A stretch of 64,000 bases of DNA from Rhizobium sp. AC27/96 (GTDB lineage: Bacteria > Pseudomonadota > Alphaproteobacteria > Rhizobiales > Rhizobiaceae), in assembly GCF_001692325.1 (NCBI RefSeq), contig NZ_LXKN01000005.1, forward strand, positions 1 through 64,000, given 5' to 3'. Position numbers and translations under genes: made by a program. Shown here piece by piece: positions 38,831-48,293 of this stretch. Numbering within the stretch: position 1 is the first letter of the stretch; every line of letters begins with the position of its first letter. The notes under the pieces were generated by a model. It saw only the letters and a list, made by a program, of their open reading frames with translations, was not told where the DNA came from and did not search any database.

Positions 38831-39120
38831 CGCAGGAAAAGCGGAACGAGCGAATTCCACATCAGCGAGCGGATGAAGAAGATGAGCAGCAGCAGGATGA
38901 CGGGCGAGATATCGATGCCGCCGAGATCGGGCAGGATGCGGCGGATCGGGCGAAGCGCCGGTTCGGTGACCGCATAAAGGAAGTTGCCGACGGAGCCGAC
39001 GAACTGATTGCTCGAATTGATGACGTTGAAAGCATAGAGCCAGGAAAAGATGGCGCTGGCGATCAGCACCCAAGTATAAAGATTCAAAGCCAGATCAATG
39101 GTTTGAAATAAGGCGAGCAT
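38827..39120 (-). CDS. YggT family membrane protein
   Basis: A 97-residue inner-membrane protein of the YggT family with two hydrophobic segments. The motif '[23 protein letters not shown]' between them is diagnostic. The ATG at 39120 gives the conserved start MLALFQTID; the frame continues upstream to 39195 without support. YggT-DUF167 pairs are common in bacteria, often near ppa or cell-division genes; here the partner gene is frameshifted. YggT proteins have been tied to osmotic tolerance and potassium, with no clear mechanism. Confidence 0.9.
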   Translation of the reverse strand: MLALFQTIDLALNLYTWVLIASAIFSWLYAFNVINSSNQFVGSVGNFLYAVTEPALRPIRRILPDLGGIDISPVILLLLIFFIRSLMWNSLVPLFLR

Positions 39121-39265
39121 GTCAGTCTCCATTTCGCGGTTGACAGACATGTAGACATTGGCGACTAAACGGGCAAGTCCCATGCTTTGAGGCATGTTGA
39201 ATCATGTTTAAAAGGCCGTCGAGCGTGCGTTTTGCATCGGCCGCCGCGCCGGAAAGTCTCGCCCC

Positions 39266-40522
39266 ATGTCGTTCGCTGTAAGCGGAGACCGGTTTGCCGC
39301 CTTCAGGCACATCGCCTACAGCTATTTCTTCTTCGCGCGGTTTCTGACGGCCTTTGCGACGCAGGTCGTCAGCGTCTCCGTCGGCTGGCAGATGTACGAG
39401 CACACGGGCAAGCCGATTTATCTCGGTCTGATCGGCCTGGTCCAGTTCCTGCCGTCGCTGCTGCTGATCCTGGTGACGGGCACGGTGGCCGACCGCTACA
39501 ACAGGCGGATGATCGCCGCGATCTGCATCTTCGTCGGCACGCTCTGCACGGCGGCTCTGCTGTTCCTGACCGTGTCGGGCACCTTTGCGCCGCTGCCGGT
39601 CTTCCTGATCCTCACCGTCTTCGGCATCGAGCGCGCCTTCATGACGCCGGCGATGCAGTCTCTGGCGCCAAACCTCATACCGCCCGAAGACCTGACGAAT
39701 GCCATCACCTGGAATTCGATGTCGTGGGACGCTGCGGCTATTCTCGGGCCGGTCGCAGGCGGCCTGCTCTATGGCGTCGGCGCCGGCGTTGCCTATGCGG
39801 TGGCGGTGCTTTTCTTTGCCGCCGGTTCCATGCTGACTTTCCTGATTCCGAAGCCGCAGCAGCGCGTCGCCCATGAGGCGCGGAGCCTGAACGAGATGCT
39901 TGCCGGTTTCCGGTTCATCTGGTCGGAAAAGGTCGTTCTCGGCGCCGTCTCGCTCGACCTCTTCGCCGTGCTGCTGGGTGGCGCCGTCGCGCTCATGCCC
40001 ATCTACGCGCGCGATATCCTGACGCTTGGCCCCTGGGGCCTCGGTTTGCTGCGCGCCGCGCCAAGCTTCGGCGCCATCGCCATGGGCCTGTTTCTGGCGA
40101 CCTATCCCATCCGCAATCGTGCCGGCATCTGCATGTTCATCGGCGTCGCCATGTTCGGCCTGGGAACGCTGATCTTCGGCATTTCGCATACGGCCTGGCT
40201 GTCGATTGCAGCCCTTGCGATCATGGGCGCCTCCGACCTGATCTCGGTCTATGTCCGCGAGACGCTGATCACGCTCTGGACGCCGGATCACGTGCGTGGC
40301 CGGGTCAACGCCGTCAACATGGTCTTCGTCGGGGCGTCCAACGAGCTTGGCGAGTTCCGTGCCGGCACCATGGCGCATTATTTCGGCGCCATCCCCGCCG
40401 TCGTCATTGGCGGCATTGGCACGCTCGCCGTTGCCGTGCTCTGGGCAACCGGCTTCCCGCAGCTTCGCCGGATCGACAGCCTCAACGCCCCCGATCGCGA
40501 CGGCGAACCGCAGCCGGCGTGA
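39266..40522 (+). CDS. MFS transporter, EntS-like
   Basis: A 418-residue major facilitator protein with about twelve membrane segments. 'QFLPSLLLILVTGTVADRYNRR' contains the cytoplasmic loop 2-3 motif, and 'PNLIPPEDLTNAITWNSMSWD' is typical of the EntS/MFS_3 group of exporters. Members export siderophores or drugs; the substrate here is unknown and no siderophore genes are adjacent. The ATG at 39266 diverges from yggT over 145 bases. The next gene starts nine bases downstream. Confidence 0.88.
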   Translation: MSFAVSGDRFAAFRHIAYSYFFFARFLTAFATQVVSVSVGWQMYEHTGKPIYLGLIGLVQFLPSLLLILVTGTVADRYNRRMIAAICIFVGTLCTAALLFLTVSGTFAPLPVFLILTVFGIERAFMTPAMQSLAPNLIPPEDLTNAITWNSMSWDAAAILGPVAGGLLYGVGAGVAYAVAVLFFAAGSMLTFLIPKPQQRVAHEARSLNEMLAGFRFIWSEKVVLGAVSLDLFAVLLGGAVALMPIYARDILTLGPWGLGLLRAAPSFGAIAMGLFLATYPIRNRAGICMFIGVAMFGLGTLIFGISHTAWLSIAALAIMGASDLISVYVRETLITLWTPDHVRGRVNAVNMVFVGASNELGEFRAGTMAHYFGAIPAVVIGGIGTLAVAVLWATGFPQLRRIDSLNAPDRDGEPQPA

Positions 40523-40531
40523 GGTTGCGGC

Positions 40532-41152
40532 GTGACAAGGCAGCCGGATCGATATGGTTCGTTCTCAGCGCTGCGGGAGCATGAGGTCGAGGGCGTCGAC
40601 TACCGTATCCGCTTGGAAGACAGGTCGTCACGGGTTGCCATTATCGCTCCCCATGGCGGCTTCATCGAGCCGAGCACCTCTGAAATCACGGTGGAAATAG
40701 CGGCGGAGAGCTTCTCCTTCTATTGTTTCGAAGGGTTGGCCGCAGACAGGTCGCATCACGATCTGCACATCACATCCGCGCATTTCGACGAGCCGATGGC
40801 GCTTGGCCTCGTGTCCGGATCACAGGTTGTCGTCGCCGTTCACGGCCGATTGGACAGGGACGATCCGGAAACAAGCTGGGTCGGCGGCCTCGATACGGCG
40901 CTTCGCGATTTGATCGTTCAGTCGTTGCGGGAGAATGGCTTTGCTGTGATTGCGAGGGCGAGAGGCGAGGCTCTGGCGGGTACCGGGACCGGCAACATAT
41001 GCAATCGCGGCAGGCGGAATGCCGGCGTGCAGCTGGAGATCCCGAGATATGTCAGGGATGTGCTGGTGTCAGACACTGAAAAGCTGAGGCTATATGCCGG
41101 ATCGATCCGCCGGGCGATCCAGCAATATGATCGAATTCTCGCGGCGAACTGA
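40532..41152 (+). CDS. Poly-gamma-glutamate hydrolase-like zinc protein
   Basis: A 206-residue protein resembling the phage-derived poly-gamma-glutamate hydrolase (PghP/YjqB, DUF867) family. It has 'VAIIAPHGGFIEPSTSEI' with the metal-binding His and Glu, then 'LHITSAHFDEP', 'VVAVHGRLD' and 'GNICNRGRRNAGVQLEI'. Such proteins cleave poly-gamma-glutamate capsules that block phage. The GTG at 40532 is used because it lies just after the MFS gene. A capsule of this type is not known to me in rhizobia, so the real substrate may differ. Confidence 0.82.
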   Translation: MTRQPDRYGSFSALREHEVEGVDYRIRLEDRSSRVAIIAPHGGFIEPSTSEITVEIAAESFSFYCFEGLAADRSHHDLHITSAHFDEPMALGLVSGSQVVVAVHGRLDRDDPETSWVGGLDTALRDLIVQSLRENGFAVIARARGEALAGTGTGNICNRGRRNAGVQLEIPRYVRDVLVSDTEKLRLYAGSIRRAIQQYDRILAAN

Positions 41153-41165
41153 GATATCGGTCGCC

Positions 41166-41894
41166 TCAGGCAGCCATCGCCTGCTTGCCCTCGAAGACCA
41201 GATCGAGGAATTCCGACAGCCAGGCTTTCAGCGCGGCGTCAAAGATCATGCGGCCTTCCAGATGCTCGCGACCCTGCTGGGCGTTCGGCATGCAGAAGCG
41301 GTGCTCGCCATGCACGACCCAGCGCTGCATCATGGCGCGCGTGAGTTCGGCGTGGAACTGCAGGCCCCAGGCATTGGCGCCATAGCGATAGGCCTGGTTG
41401 GGATAGGTCTCGGCAGTGGCCAGCAGATCGGCTCCATGCGGCAGCTCGAAGCCTTCACGGTGGAAATGATAGACCATTTGCGGCCAGCGCATCAGCATGC
41501 GGCCCCGTTCCGTCGGGTTCAGCGCATACCAGCCGATCTCGGTCTTGCCGTCGTCGCGCGCGCCCACCTTGGCGCCGAGCTGACGGGCGAGCATCTGCGC
41601 GCCGAGGCATATGCCGAGATAGGGGCGGTTTTCCTTGAGGGGGACCTTGAGCCAGTCGATTTCTGCCTTGACGAAATCATCCGGGTCGTTAGCGCTCATC
41701 GGACCACCGAAAATGACGGCGCCGGCATGGGCCGCAAGCGTCGAGGGCAGGCTTTCACCAAGGACCGGGCGGCGGATATCGAGATCGTAGCCCTTTTCCA
41801 GCAGCATCTGGCCGACGCGGCCGGGGCTGGAACGCTCCTGATGGAGCACGATCAATATGGGTCGGCCTGCGCTCTTCGGCGCTTCAATCATCAT
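41166..41894 (-). CDS. Class I glutamine amidotransferase-like protein
   Basis: A 242-residue protein with a class I glutamine amidotransferase fold. The nucleophile elbow is YLGICLGAQMLARQLG, the His of the triad is in 'GLQFHAELT', and 'VIFGGPMSANDPD' forms the oxyanion region. Such free-standing proteins are often annotated as GMP synthase-like but act on gamma-glutamyl compounds. The start overlaps the end of the TerB gene by 11 bases, so the two are co-transcribed. The specific substrate is unknown. Confidence 0.88.
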   Translation of the reverse strand: MMIEAPKSAGRPILIVLHQERSSPGRVGQMLLEKGYDLDIRRPVLGESLPSTLAAHAGAVIFGGPMSANDPDDFVKAEIDWLKVPLKENRPYLGICLGAQMLARQLGAKVGARDDGKTEIGWYALNPTERGRMLMRWPQMVYHFHREGFELPHGADLLATAETYPNQAYRYGANAWGLQFHAELTRAMMQRWVVHGEHRFCMPNAQQGREHLEGRMIFDAALKAWLSEFLDLVFEGKQAMAA

Positions 41895-42369
41895 TGCCCG
41901 TCTCCACCTTGGAACCGGGTGCGCGGGCGGCCGCCTCCTGGCGCTTCATGATGCGCTCGCGGTCGGAAATGCCCATGAGATCGGCGATGCGCCAGATCGC
42001 GTGGTCTTCCATCTCGCTGCGCTCACCATCGGCATAGACGATATCCCAGAGAATGCCGAGCAGTTCCAGCCGCTGGGCACCATCGAGATGGCGTTTCAGA
42101 TCCGAGGTGAAGCGATAGTAGTCGACCGCCTCGCTTTCGGCTTCCTCGCCGGCTGCGATCAATCGATCAAGCTCGCGGCCGTCAAGACCGTATTGCTCCT
42201 TCAAGAGCTTGCGCAGCCGCTTCTTCTCGCTGTTCTCGATCTTGCCGTCCGCTTCCATCACCTGGATGCAGAGTGCCGCCACCGCAACGCGCGGGTCGTC
42301 GGGTGCAAAGCCGGATTTGGGGTGATCCTGGGTCAGGTTATGGAGAAACTCCTGAAAGCGTTCGAACAT
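41884..42369 (-). CDS. TerB-like (COG4103) protein
   Basis: A 161-residue protein with a TerB-like helical domain. 'VAALCIQVMEADGKIENSEKK' and 'ILWDIVYADGERSEMEDHAI' are the two acidic helix-loop motifs typical of this fold and may bind a metal. The N-terminal 'MFERFQEFLHNLTQ' is common in the rhizobial form. Despite the name, tellurite resistance is unlikely to be its main job. It overlaps the amidotransferase gene. Confidence 0.87.
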   Translation of the reverse strand: MFERFQEFLHNLTQDHPKSGFAPDDPRVAVAALCIQVMEADGKIENSEKKRLRKLLKEQYGLDGRELDRLIAAGEEAESEAVDYYRFTSDLKRHLDGAQRLELLGILWDIVYADGERSEMEDHAIWRIADLMGISDRERIMKRQEAAARAPGSKVETGNDD

Positions 42370-42439
42370 CCGTTTCCATTCTTAAAGCAGGTGGAGCAGG
42401 GTTCTTGGGGGCACCGTGCTCGATCTTTTTGTTTTTCCG

Positions 42440-42478
42440 CAATTCCGGCAAAGGCGCTGCGTGCCTTTACTGGAATTG
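42440..42478. repeat. Palindromic repeat of the GCTCTAG-ended type
   Basis: CAATTCCGGCAAAGGC and GCCTTTACTGGAATTG form an imperfect hairpin ending at GCTCTAG, in the gap between the TerB-like and HemY-like genes. The sequence repeats the second palindrome of the element at 25655-25800, where CAATTCCGG...CTGGAATTGCTCTAG also occurs. Confidence 0.65.
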
Positions 42479-42480
42479 CT

Positions 42481-44088
42481 CTAGAACAACTTGAGCCGTG
42501 TCTTGGGTTCCGGTTCAAGCTTTTGGTCTTTCACACCCGGATCATCCGGCGCGCCGCCGAAAAAGGGCCGTGGTTCCGGCTCTTTTTGCGCCGGCTGTGG
42601 CGCGGCAACGGGTGCGCTCGGCGTCGGTTTTGCCGCCGCCGGCTCCAATTCCATGACATAGGTATTGGCGGCTGGCGATACAACTTTCGGTGCGTTTGGG
42701 GTCTCCGCCGTGGTTGCGGGAGCGGCCTCGCGCACCGGCGGCAGCGATTTCAGCGCGGCATCGACAGATACGACAGACCCTTCTTCCACCGGTCCCTCGA
42801 CCTGGCCGAAGGGTGCCTTCCATTCAAAAGCGTCGAGGCGGCCCGTGACCGGCGATAGCGGCAGCCACTTGTCGGATACGAAACCGTCGGCAACCCAGGC
42901 AGGGTCGCGCGGGGCTCGCAGCGCCTGCGCCATCCAGTGGCGCACGCGGCCCTGGTCATTGGTCTCGGCTTCCTCGATATCGGCCAAAAGCAGGAAGGCG
43001 CCCTCGCGGGCATCGATCCGCGCGGCGGCTTCGGCCTTGGCGCGGGCCTTGCTGAAATCGCCCGCATCGAGCGCCGCCTTGGCGGTGAGCAGCAATGCCT
43101 CGACATTGTTCGGCCGGATGGCCTCCAGCCGTTCGGCACGCTTCAGCCGATCGACGACGGAATCGCCGCTGCGGGCACGCACATAGGCCTTGCCGATCTC
43201 CGGATGCGGTTGGGTCTTCCAGACTTGCTCCAGCATGGATGCGGCCTTGCGCACCTTGTCCTCGCGAAACAGGGCTTTGGACGCTATCAGCGCCGCCGGT
43301 ACGAAATCATCCACCAGTTTCAGGGCCGCAAGCGCATCGTCGCGGGCACCGGCCGGATCGCTCTCGAGCTTGTCGCTGGCGCGCGCGGTCAGCAGCACGG
43401 CACGCTGGCGGTTGGCTGTTGTCTTGTCGACGACGTGGGCGACTTTCTGCTGATCGAGCAGCTTGATGGCGTCATCCCAGCGGCCGGACTGACTGCGATA
43501 TTCGAGCGTCGCCTGTGCCGCCCAGGGTAGATAAGGAGCCTGATCGGCAGCCCTTTCGGCATATTGCCGCGCGGCTTCATGCGCTCCGAGACGCTTGGCT
43601 TCGAGGTAGAGCCCGCGCAAGCCGAGCTCGCGCGTTTCCGGGTCGTTGGCCATCAGCTCGAATTTCTGGCGCGCCTCGTCGTGCTTGCCTTCGATCAGCG
43701 CCGCCTGCGCCTCGAGCAGATTGATGAGCGGTTCCTGGTCGGCGCGGATCAGGCCACGGGTACGCGCCGCCATCTTCCGGGCAAGCAGGGCGTTGCCGGC
43801 ACCGGCAGCAATCAGACCGGTGGAAAGCGCCTGATAGCCACGGTCGCGCTTGCGGGCGCGGAAATAGCGGGTGACGGAATGCGGCGAGGTCCAGATCAAT
43901 CGCAAGAACCACCATGCAATCATGACGGCGGCGATGAGCGCTATCAATATACCGGCGGCCACGATCAGCCTGGTCTGGTAGAGCTGGCCTTCCCAGACCA
44001 GCGAGAGATCGCCGGGGCGATCCGCAAGCCACGAAAAGCCATAGCCGAGAGCCAGGACGAGAATGGCGAAGATAAGCAGTCTGATCAT
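42481..44088 (-). CDS. HemY N-terminal domain (TPR) membrane protein
   Basis: A 535-residue protein with two N-terminal membrane spans (about 1-20 and 42-66) and the HemY_N region 'WFLRLIWTSPHSVTRYFRARK', followed by TPR-like helical repeats and a proline/alanine-rich C-terminus. The family is linked by position to heme synthesis, but its molecular role is unclear. It follows the mitofilin-like gene by 15 bases and shares an operon with hemD and hemC, all conserved in rhizobia. It is not the protoporphyrinogen oxidase also called HemY. Confidence 0.88.
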   Translation of the reverse strand: MIRLLIFAILVLALGYGFSWLADRPGDLSLVWEGQLYQTRLIVAAGILIALIAAVMIAWWFLRLIWTSPHSVTRYFRARKRDRGYQALSTGLIAAGAGNALLARKMAARTRGLIRADQEPLINLLEAQAALIEGKHDEARQKFELMANDPETRELGLRGLYLEAKRLGAHEAARQYAERAADQAPYLPWAAQATLEYRSQSGRWDDAIKLLDQQKVAHVVDKTTANRQRAVLLTARASDKLESDPAGARDDALAALKLVDDFVPAALIASKALFREDKVRKAASMLEQVWKTQPHPEIGKAYVRARSGDSVVDRLKRAERLEAIRPNNVEALLLTAKAALDAGDFSKARAKAEAAARIDAREGAFLLLADIEEAETNDQGRVRHWMAQALRAPRDPAWVADGFVSDKWLPLSPVTGRLDAFEWKAPFGQVEGPVEEGSVVSVDAALKSLPPVREAAPATTAETPNAPKVVSPAANTYVMELEPAAAKPTPSAPVAAPQPAQKEPEPRPFFGGAPDDPGVKDQKLEPEPKTRLKLF

Positions 44089-44103
44089 TGCCGCGCTCCG
44101 TCC

Positions 44104-45366
44104 TTAATTCTGTTTCCCGGTATTGGCGATGGCCTTCGACAGCGCATCGCTCACCAGATCCTCGACGCGAATGCGGGCTTCCAGCGATTGCTTGAAGGCG
44201 GCGGAGGTCGACTTGGCGGCGTCGGGCAGGCTGTTCCACTCGGTCACCGCGCCCGGCAGATCGCCATTCTTCACCTTGTCTTCGAAACGCGCGGCGACCG
44301 CATCGACGCCATCGCCGGGAACGTTGCCGACGGGGCGCACTTGCACCAGCGACTTGGCGCCCGACATCAGGCGGTCGCTCCAGCTCTGGTTGGGATCGTC
44401 ACTCTGCGTAGTGGCGACGATGGCGGTGGTTACATCCGTCACCTGACGGATCAGATCGGCGCGCGAGGGAACGCCGGTCTGGGCGAAATTCTTGAGGTCT
44501 GCCACGGCCGGATCGTCCGGTGCGACATTGGCGAAGGTATCGAGCTCGGGCCGGAAGGGGCCGCCACGATCGATCGCCGCCTTCAGCGCGGCAGCGGCAA
44601 TGGCGCGGGCAACCGCGCTTTCCTGGCTCGGCTGGTTGAGCTTCTTTTCGGCATCATCGAGACGCTTGCCGACTTCGGCGTCGGATGTCGCCTGACTTTG
44701 GGTCGCCTTGCCGAGATCCGCCTTCAACTGCTCGACCTCGGCGCTCAGCGAAGCGACCTTCTGATCGGCATCGCCGCTGGTCACACCCGTGGAGCCGCCG
44801 GCCGAAATGTTGCTGGCTGCTGTGGTCTCAAGCGCTGCGACACGGGCCGCAAGCGCATTGTCGGGCTTTGGCGCAGGGGTGGAGGCGAGTTTGGCGACGC
44901 TTTGCTTTAATCCGTCGATTTCGGCGTTAAGCGCTGCGATCTCAGCGGAATTATCCTTGGCCGCGCCCTGGCCCGGCAACAGGCCGGCATATTGAATGGC
45001 GCCGGCGCCGATGAGTGCAATCAGTCCGCCAACGATACCGGCGGCGATCAGGCCCGAAGTCGCGCCCTCCCGTCGCGGCGGTTGTCCGGAATAGGACGGG
45101 GCGGGATCAGGCTGTCGCGCCGCTGTGGCCTGTGGCTCTTCCGGGTCCGGATCATAGCTGCTGGCTTGAGTTTCCTCGCGCAGCGGTTCCTTCTCCGCTT
45201 CCAGCGGCATTTCCACTTCATTGGCGGAGGAAGAGGCGAATTCGCCGTGGTGACGCTCCGTCACATCTTCAGGGGCTGCGTCCTGCGCAGTTTTTTCGGC
45301 TTCCAGATCAATCGTGACCGGCTCGTCATTGGGCTTCGAATGGTTAGGCGGTTTTCCCGGTACCAT
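44104..45366 (-). CDS. Mitofilin/Mic60-like inner-membrane protein (COG4223)
   Basis: A 420-residue protein. A proline-rich and acidic N-terminus (about residues 1-95) is followed by one membrane span at about 100-125, then a long coiled coil with repeated 'KVASLSAEVEQLKADL' heptads. A C-terminal helical domain of mitofilin type follows. Alphaproteobacterial Mic60 homologues are usually encoded next to hemD and hemC, as here, and shape inner-membrane invaginations in species that have them. Confidence 0.88.
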   Translation of the reverse strand: MVPGKPPNHSKPNDEPVTIDLEAEKTAQDAAPEDVTERHHGEFASSSANEVEMPLEAEKEPLREETQASSYDPDPEEPQATAARQPDPAPSYSGQPPRREGATSGLIAAGIVGGLIALIGAGAIQYAGLLPGQGAAKDNSAEIAALNAEIDGLKQSVAKLASTPAPKPDNALAARVAALETTAASNISAGGSTGVTSGDADQKVASLSAEVEQLKADLGKATQSQATSDAEVGKRLDDAEKKLNQPSQESAVARAIAAAALKAAIDRGGPFRPELDTFANVAPDDPAVADLKNFAQTGVPSRADLIRQVTDVTTAIVATTQSDDPNQSWSDRLMSGAKSLVQVRPVGNVPGDGVDAVAARFEDKVKNGDLPGAVTEWNSLPDAAKSTSAAFKQSLEARIRVEDLVSDALSKAIANTGKQN

Positions 45367-45446
45367 GGAGGTCCTCTTTTCATGCGCTGCAACGAAGTTA
45401 GACAGACAAGGCCATTATGGAAAGACCTTAGATCAAAATTGCGGCC

Positions 45447-46175
45447 TTACTCTGAGACAAGCAGCGCCAGAAGTCTGTCCTCATCCGGCATGTCGGCGAT
45501 ATCGACGTGCAAACGCATGGCGGGCGGGATCGCCGCTGCAATGGCCTCACTCAGGCAGAGGAAGCGTGTTTCAGCAAAAAGCGCGGGATTGCGTTGAACG
45601 AACGGCAGGCTGAAAAAGCGCTGCGCCGTCTGCTGGGAATAGAGCAGCAGGGCATCCGTGCGCGCATCCTTGAAAAATCGACGCAGGATATCCTCGCCGG
45701 GAAGGATATCTCGCATCCGGTAGCATTCGACCGTGCGGAACGGCAGCTGCAGCTCGGTCAATCTTGCCTCGAAGCCGGCAGCGCGGGGATGGCCTGCAAG
45801 ATAGAGGAGGGGAGCGCTAGCAAGGCTGGCCGCATGTGCGGAAATAAGCGCTGCCAGCTCGGTGCCGCCGCCCTCGGACGTGGCAATATCGGTAAAGCCG
45901 AGATCGGTGGCTTCTTTCGCCGTGGCCTTGCCGACGGCAAAGAGAGGGCGATTGAGATGCTCGGCGAGATCGGACCCCAACGTCGCAAGAACCCGAATCG
46001 CTTCGGCGCTGGTGATGGCGATGGCCCCACGTGTCTTCAGGAGCCTGCGCCTTGCCTCGTCGACATGATGGACCGGTTCGGCCAGGGGCAACGACAGGGC
46101 TTCGTGGCCCATCTGCGCCAACCGCCTGATGGTGCGTTCACCCGAATGCTGAGGGCGGGTGACGATGACGCGCAT
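45447..46175 (-). CDS. hemD: Uroporphyrinogen-III synthase
   Basis: A 242-residue enzyme that cyclises and inverts ring D of hydroxymethylbilane to uroporphyrinogen III. HemD sequences are poorly conserved. Support comes from the N-terminal 'MRVIVTRPQHSGERTIRRLAQMGH', the 'AITSAEAIRVL' and 'LLYSQQTAQRFF' segments, and the position six bases after hemC. It is in the heme branch feeding the ccm system at 6.5-9.7 kb. Confidence 0.88.
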   Translation of the reverse strand: MRVIVTRPQHSGERTIRRLAQMGHEALSLPLAEPVHHVDEARRRLLKTRGAIAITSAEAIRVLATLGSDLAEHLNRPLFAVGKATAKEATDLGFTDIATSEGGGTELAALISAHAASLASAPLLYLAGHPRAAGFEARLTELQLPFRTVECYRMRDILPGEDILRRFFKDARTDALLLYSQQTAQRFFSLPFVQRNPALFAETRFLCLSEAIAAAIPPAMRLHVDIADMPDEDRLLALLVSE

Positions 46176-46181
46176 CGGATA

Positions 46182-47111
46182 TCAGATCCAGTCTTCGAAG
46201 AAGGTGCTGCCCGCCTCGGCACGTATGGCCTGGCCGGCATTGGTGCCGAGCGCTTCGGCATCGCGGCGATTGCCCTCGATGGTGGTGGTATGCACCTGCT
46301 GTCCGTCGGGCGTGAGAATCATGCCGAAGAAGCGCAGATGATCGCCCTCGCAGACCGCATAACCGGCAATCGGGGTCCGACAGGAGCCGTCAAGCGCTGC
46401 CAGGAAGGCACGTTCGCAAGAAACGGTATCGAAGGTGGGGCCGTCGTTAATGGCGGCGAGCAGGTCGTTCATCCGGCTGTCGGCGATCCGGCTTTCGATG
46501 GCGATCGCGCCCTGTGCCGGTGCCGGCGGGAATTCGTCGGGATCGAGGATATCGGTGATGACCTCCACCTTGCCGAGCCGCTTCAGGCCGGCAACGGCAA
46601 GCAGCGTTGCGTCAGCCTGGCCCTCTTCCAGCTTGCGCAGGCGAGTCTGAACCGAGCCGCGAAAGGTAATGACATTGATATCGGGGCGCAGGCGGCGAAT
46701 CAGCGCCTGACGGCGCAGAGATGCGGAGCCGACGGTCGCGCCATACGGTAGTTCGATCAATCTCGGTGCCGTGCGGCCGATGACGGAATCGCGGATGTCC
46801 TCGCGCGGCAGGTAGGCCGTCAGCGCCAGTCCCTGCGGAATTTTCGTCGCCATGTCCTTGGCGGAGTGCACCGCGAAGTCGAGCTCGCCGGAGATCAGCT
46901 TCTCTTCCAGCTCTTCCGTGAACAGGCCCTTGCCGCCGATCGCCGCCAGCGAGCGGTCGGTGATACGGTCGCCTTTGGTGGTGAGAACGACGATTTCGAA
47001 CATCTCTTCCGGAAGGCCGTGCGCCGCCATCAGGCGATCGCGGGCCTCGTGTGCCTGGGCGAGCGCCAGCGGGCTGCCGCGCGTGCCGATCCGGAAAGGT
47101 TTTGTTTGCAT
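46182..47111 (-). CDS. hemC: Hydroxymethylbilane synthase
   Basis: A 309-residue enzyme that polymerises four porphobilinogens into hydroxymethylbilane. The dipyrromethane cofactor attaches to Cys244 in [11 protein letters not shown]. The N-terminal '[16 protein letters not shown]' and the '[17 protein letters not shown]' motif are diagnostic. The ATG at 47111 is preferred over an in-frame codon at 47150. It diverges from tsaD across 84 bases. Confidence 0.96.
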   Translation of the reverse strand: MQTKPFRIGTRGSPLALAQAHEARDRLMAAHGLPEEMFEIVVLTTKGDRITDRSLAAIGGKGLFTEELEEKLISGELDFAVHSAKDMATKIPQGLALTAYLPREDIRDSVIGRTAPRLIELPYGATVGSASLRRQALIRRLRPDINVITFRGSVQTRLRKLEEGQADATLLAVAGLKRLGKVEVITDILDPDEFPPAPAQGAIAIESRIADSRMNDLLAAINDGPTFDTVSCERAFLAALDGSCRTPIAGYAVCEGDHLRFFGMILTPDGQQVHTTTIEGNRRDAEALGTNAGQAIRAEAGSTFFEDWI

Positions 47112-47195
47112 CCGCTTTGATCCGTTGTTACCGACAGTTCCCGTAACCATATTTCCGCTTTATCGCAATCGACCTGTAGGCAACGAACTTTCTCC

Positions 47196-48293
47196 ATGGC
47201 GTCCATTCTTCGTATTCTCGGTATCGAAACAAGCTGCGACGAAACCGCCGCGGCCATTGTCGAGCGCCGGGATGACGGTACGTCGACGGTTTGCTCCGAT
47301 GTCGTGCTGAGCCAGCTGGACGAGCATAGCGCCTATGGCGGCGTCGTGCCGGAAATTGCCGCGCGGGCGCATGTCGAGGCGCTGGATACGCTGATCGACG
47401 AAGCATTGAAACGCGCCAATGTGTCGCTCTCAGACGTCGATGCCATTGCCGCGACCTCAGGCCCCGGTCTGATCGGCGGGCTGCTCGTCGGCCTGATGAC
47501 CGGCAAGGCGATCTCGCGCGCCACAGGCAAACCACTTTACGCCATCAACCATCTGGAAGGCCATGCCCTGACGGCGCGGCTGACAGACGGGCTTGCCTTT
47601 CCCTATCTGATGCTGCTGGTTTCCGGCGGCCACACGCAGCTCATCCTCGTGCGTGGCGTCGGCCAGTACGAGCGCTGGGGCACCACCATCGACGATGCGC
47701 TGGGAGAAGCCTTCGACAAGACGGCCAAGCTCTTGGGCCTGCCCTATCCCGGCGGCCCGGCCGTGGAGGCAGCGGCCAGAAACGGCAATGCGGATCGCTT
47801 CGATCTTCCGCGGCCGCTGGTCGGCGAGACGCGCCTTGATTTTTCCTTTTCCGGCCTGAAGACGGCGGTGCGGCAGGCGGCAACGGCCATCGCGCCTGTC
47901 ACGCAGCAGGATATCGCCGATATCTGCGCCTCCTTCCAGAAGGCGGTCTCGCGCACCTTGAAGGATCGCATCGGTCGCGGCCTGCAGCGCTTCAAGGCGG
48001 AATTTCCGAAGACGGATGAAAAGCCGGCGCTCGTGGTTGCCGGTGGTGTTGCCGCCAATCTCGAGCTGCGCCGCACGCTGCAGGACCTTTGCGACGCCAA
48101 CGGTTTCCGCTTCATCGCGCCGCCATTGAGATTGTGTACGGATAATGCCGTCATGATCGCCTGGGCCGGGCTGGAGCGCATGGCAACGGGCTTTGCCCCT
48201 GACGATCTCGATGTGCAGCCGCGTTCACGCTGGCCGCTGGATCAGAAGGCGGAAACGCTCCTGGGTCATGGCAAACGCGGAGCCAAAGCATGA
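47196..48293 (+). CDS. tsaD: tRNA threonylcarbamoyltransferase TsaD
   Basis: Transfers the threonylcarbamoyl group to A37 of ANN-decoding tRNAs; its product is then modified by MtaB, encoded at 1841-3115. The 365-residue ASKHA-fold protein has [16 protein letters not shown] at the start, the metal-binding His pair in 'NHLEGH', and the LVSGGHTQL and '[16 protein letters not shown]' motifs. The ATG at 47196 is the usual start. It overlaps gpsA by four bases. Confidence 0.96.
   Translation: MASILRILGIETSCDETAAAIVERRDDGTSTVCSDVVLSQLDEHSAYGGVVPEIAARAHVEALDTLIDEALKRANVSLSDVDAIAATSGPGLIGGLLVGLMTGKAISRATGKPLYAINHLEGHALTARLTDGLAFPYLMLLVSGGHTQLILVRGVGQYERWGTTIDDALGEAFDKTAKLLGLPYPGGPAVEAAARNGNADRFDLPRPLVGETRLDFSFSGLKTAVRQAATAIAPVTQQDIADICASFQKAVSRTLKDRIGRGLQRFKAEFPKTDEKPALVVAGGVAANLELRRTLQDLCDANGFRFIAPPLRLCTDNAVMIAWAGLERMATGFAPDDLDVQPRSRWPLDQKAETLLGHGKRGAKA

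Noticed and set aside
45507..46751. A 414-codon open frame on the plus strand
   Set aside because: It is antisense to hemD and hemC, which carry diagnostic motifs and follow each other by six bases.
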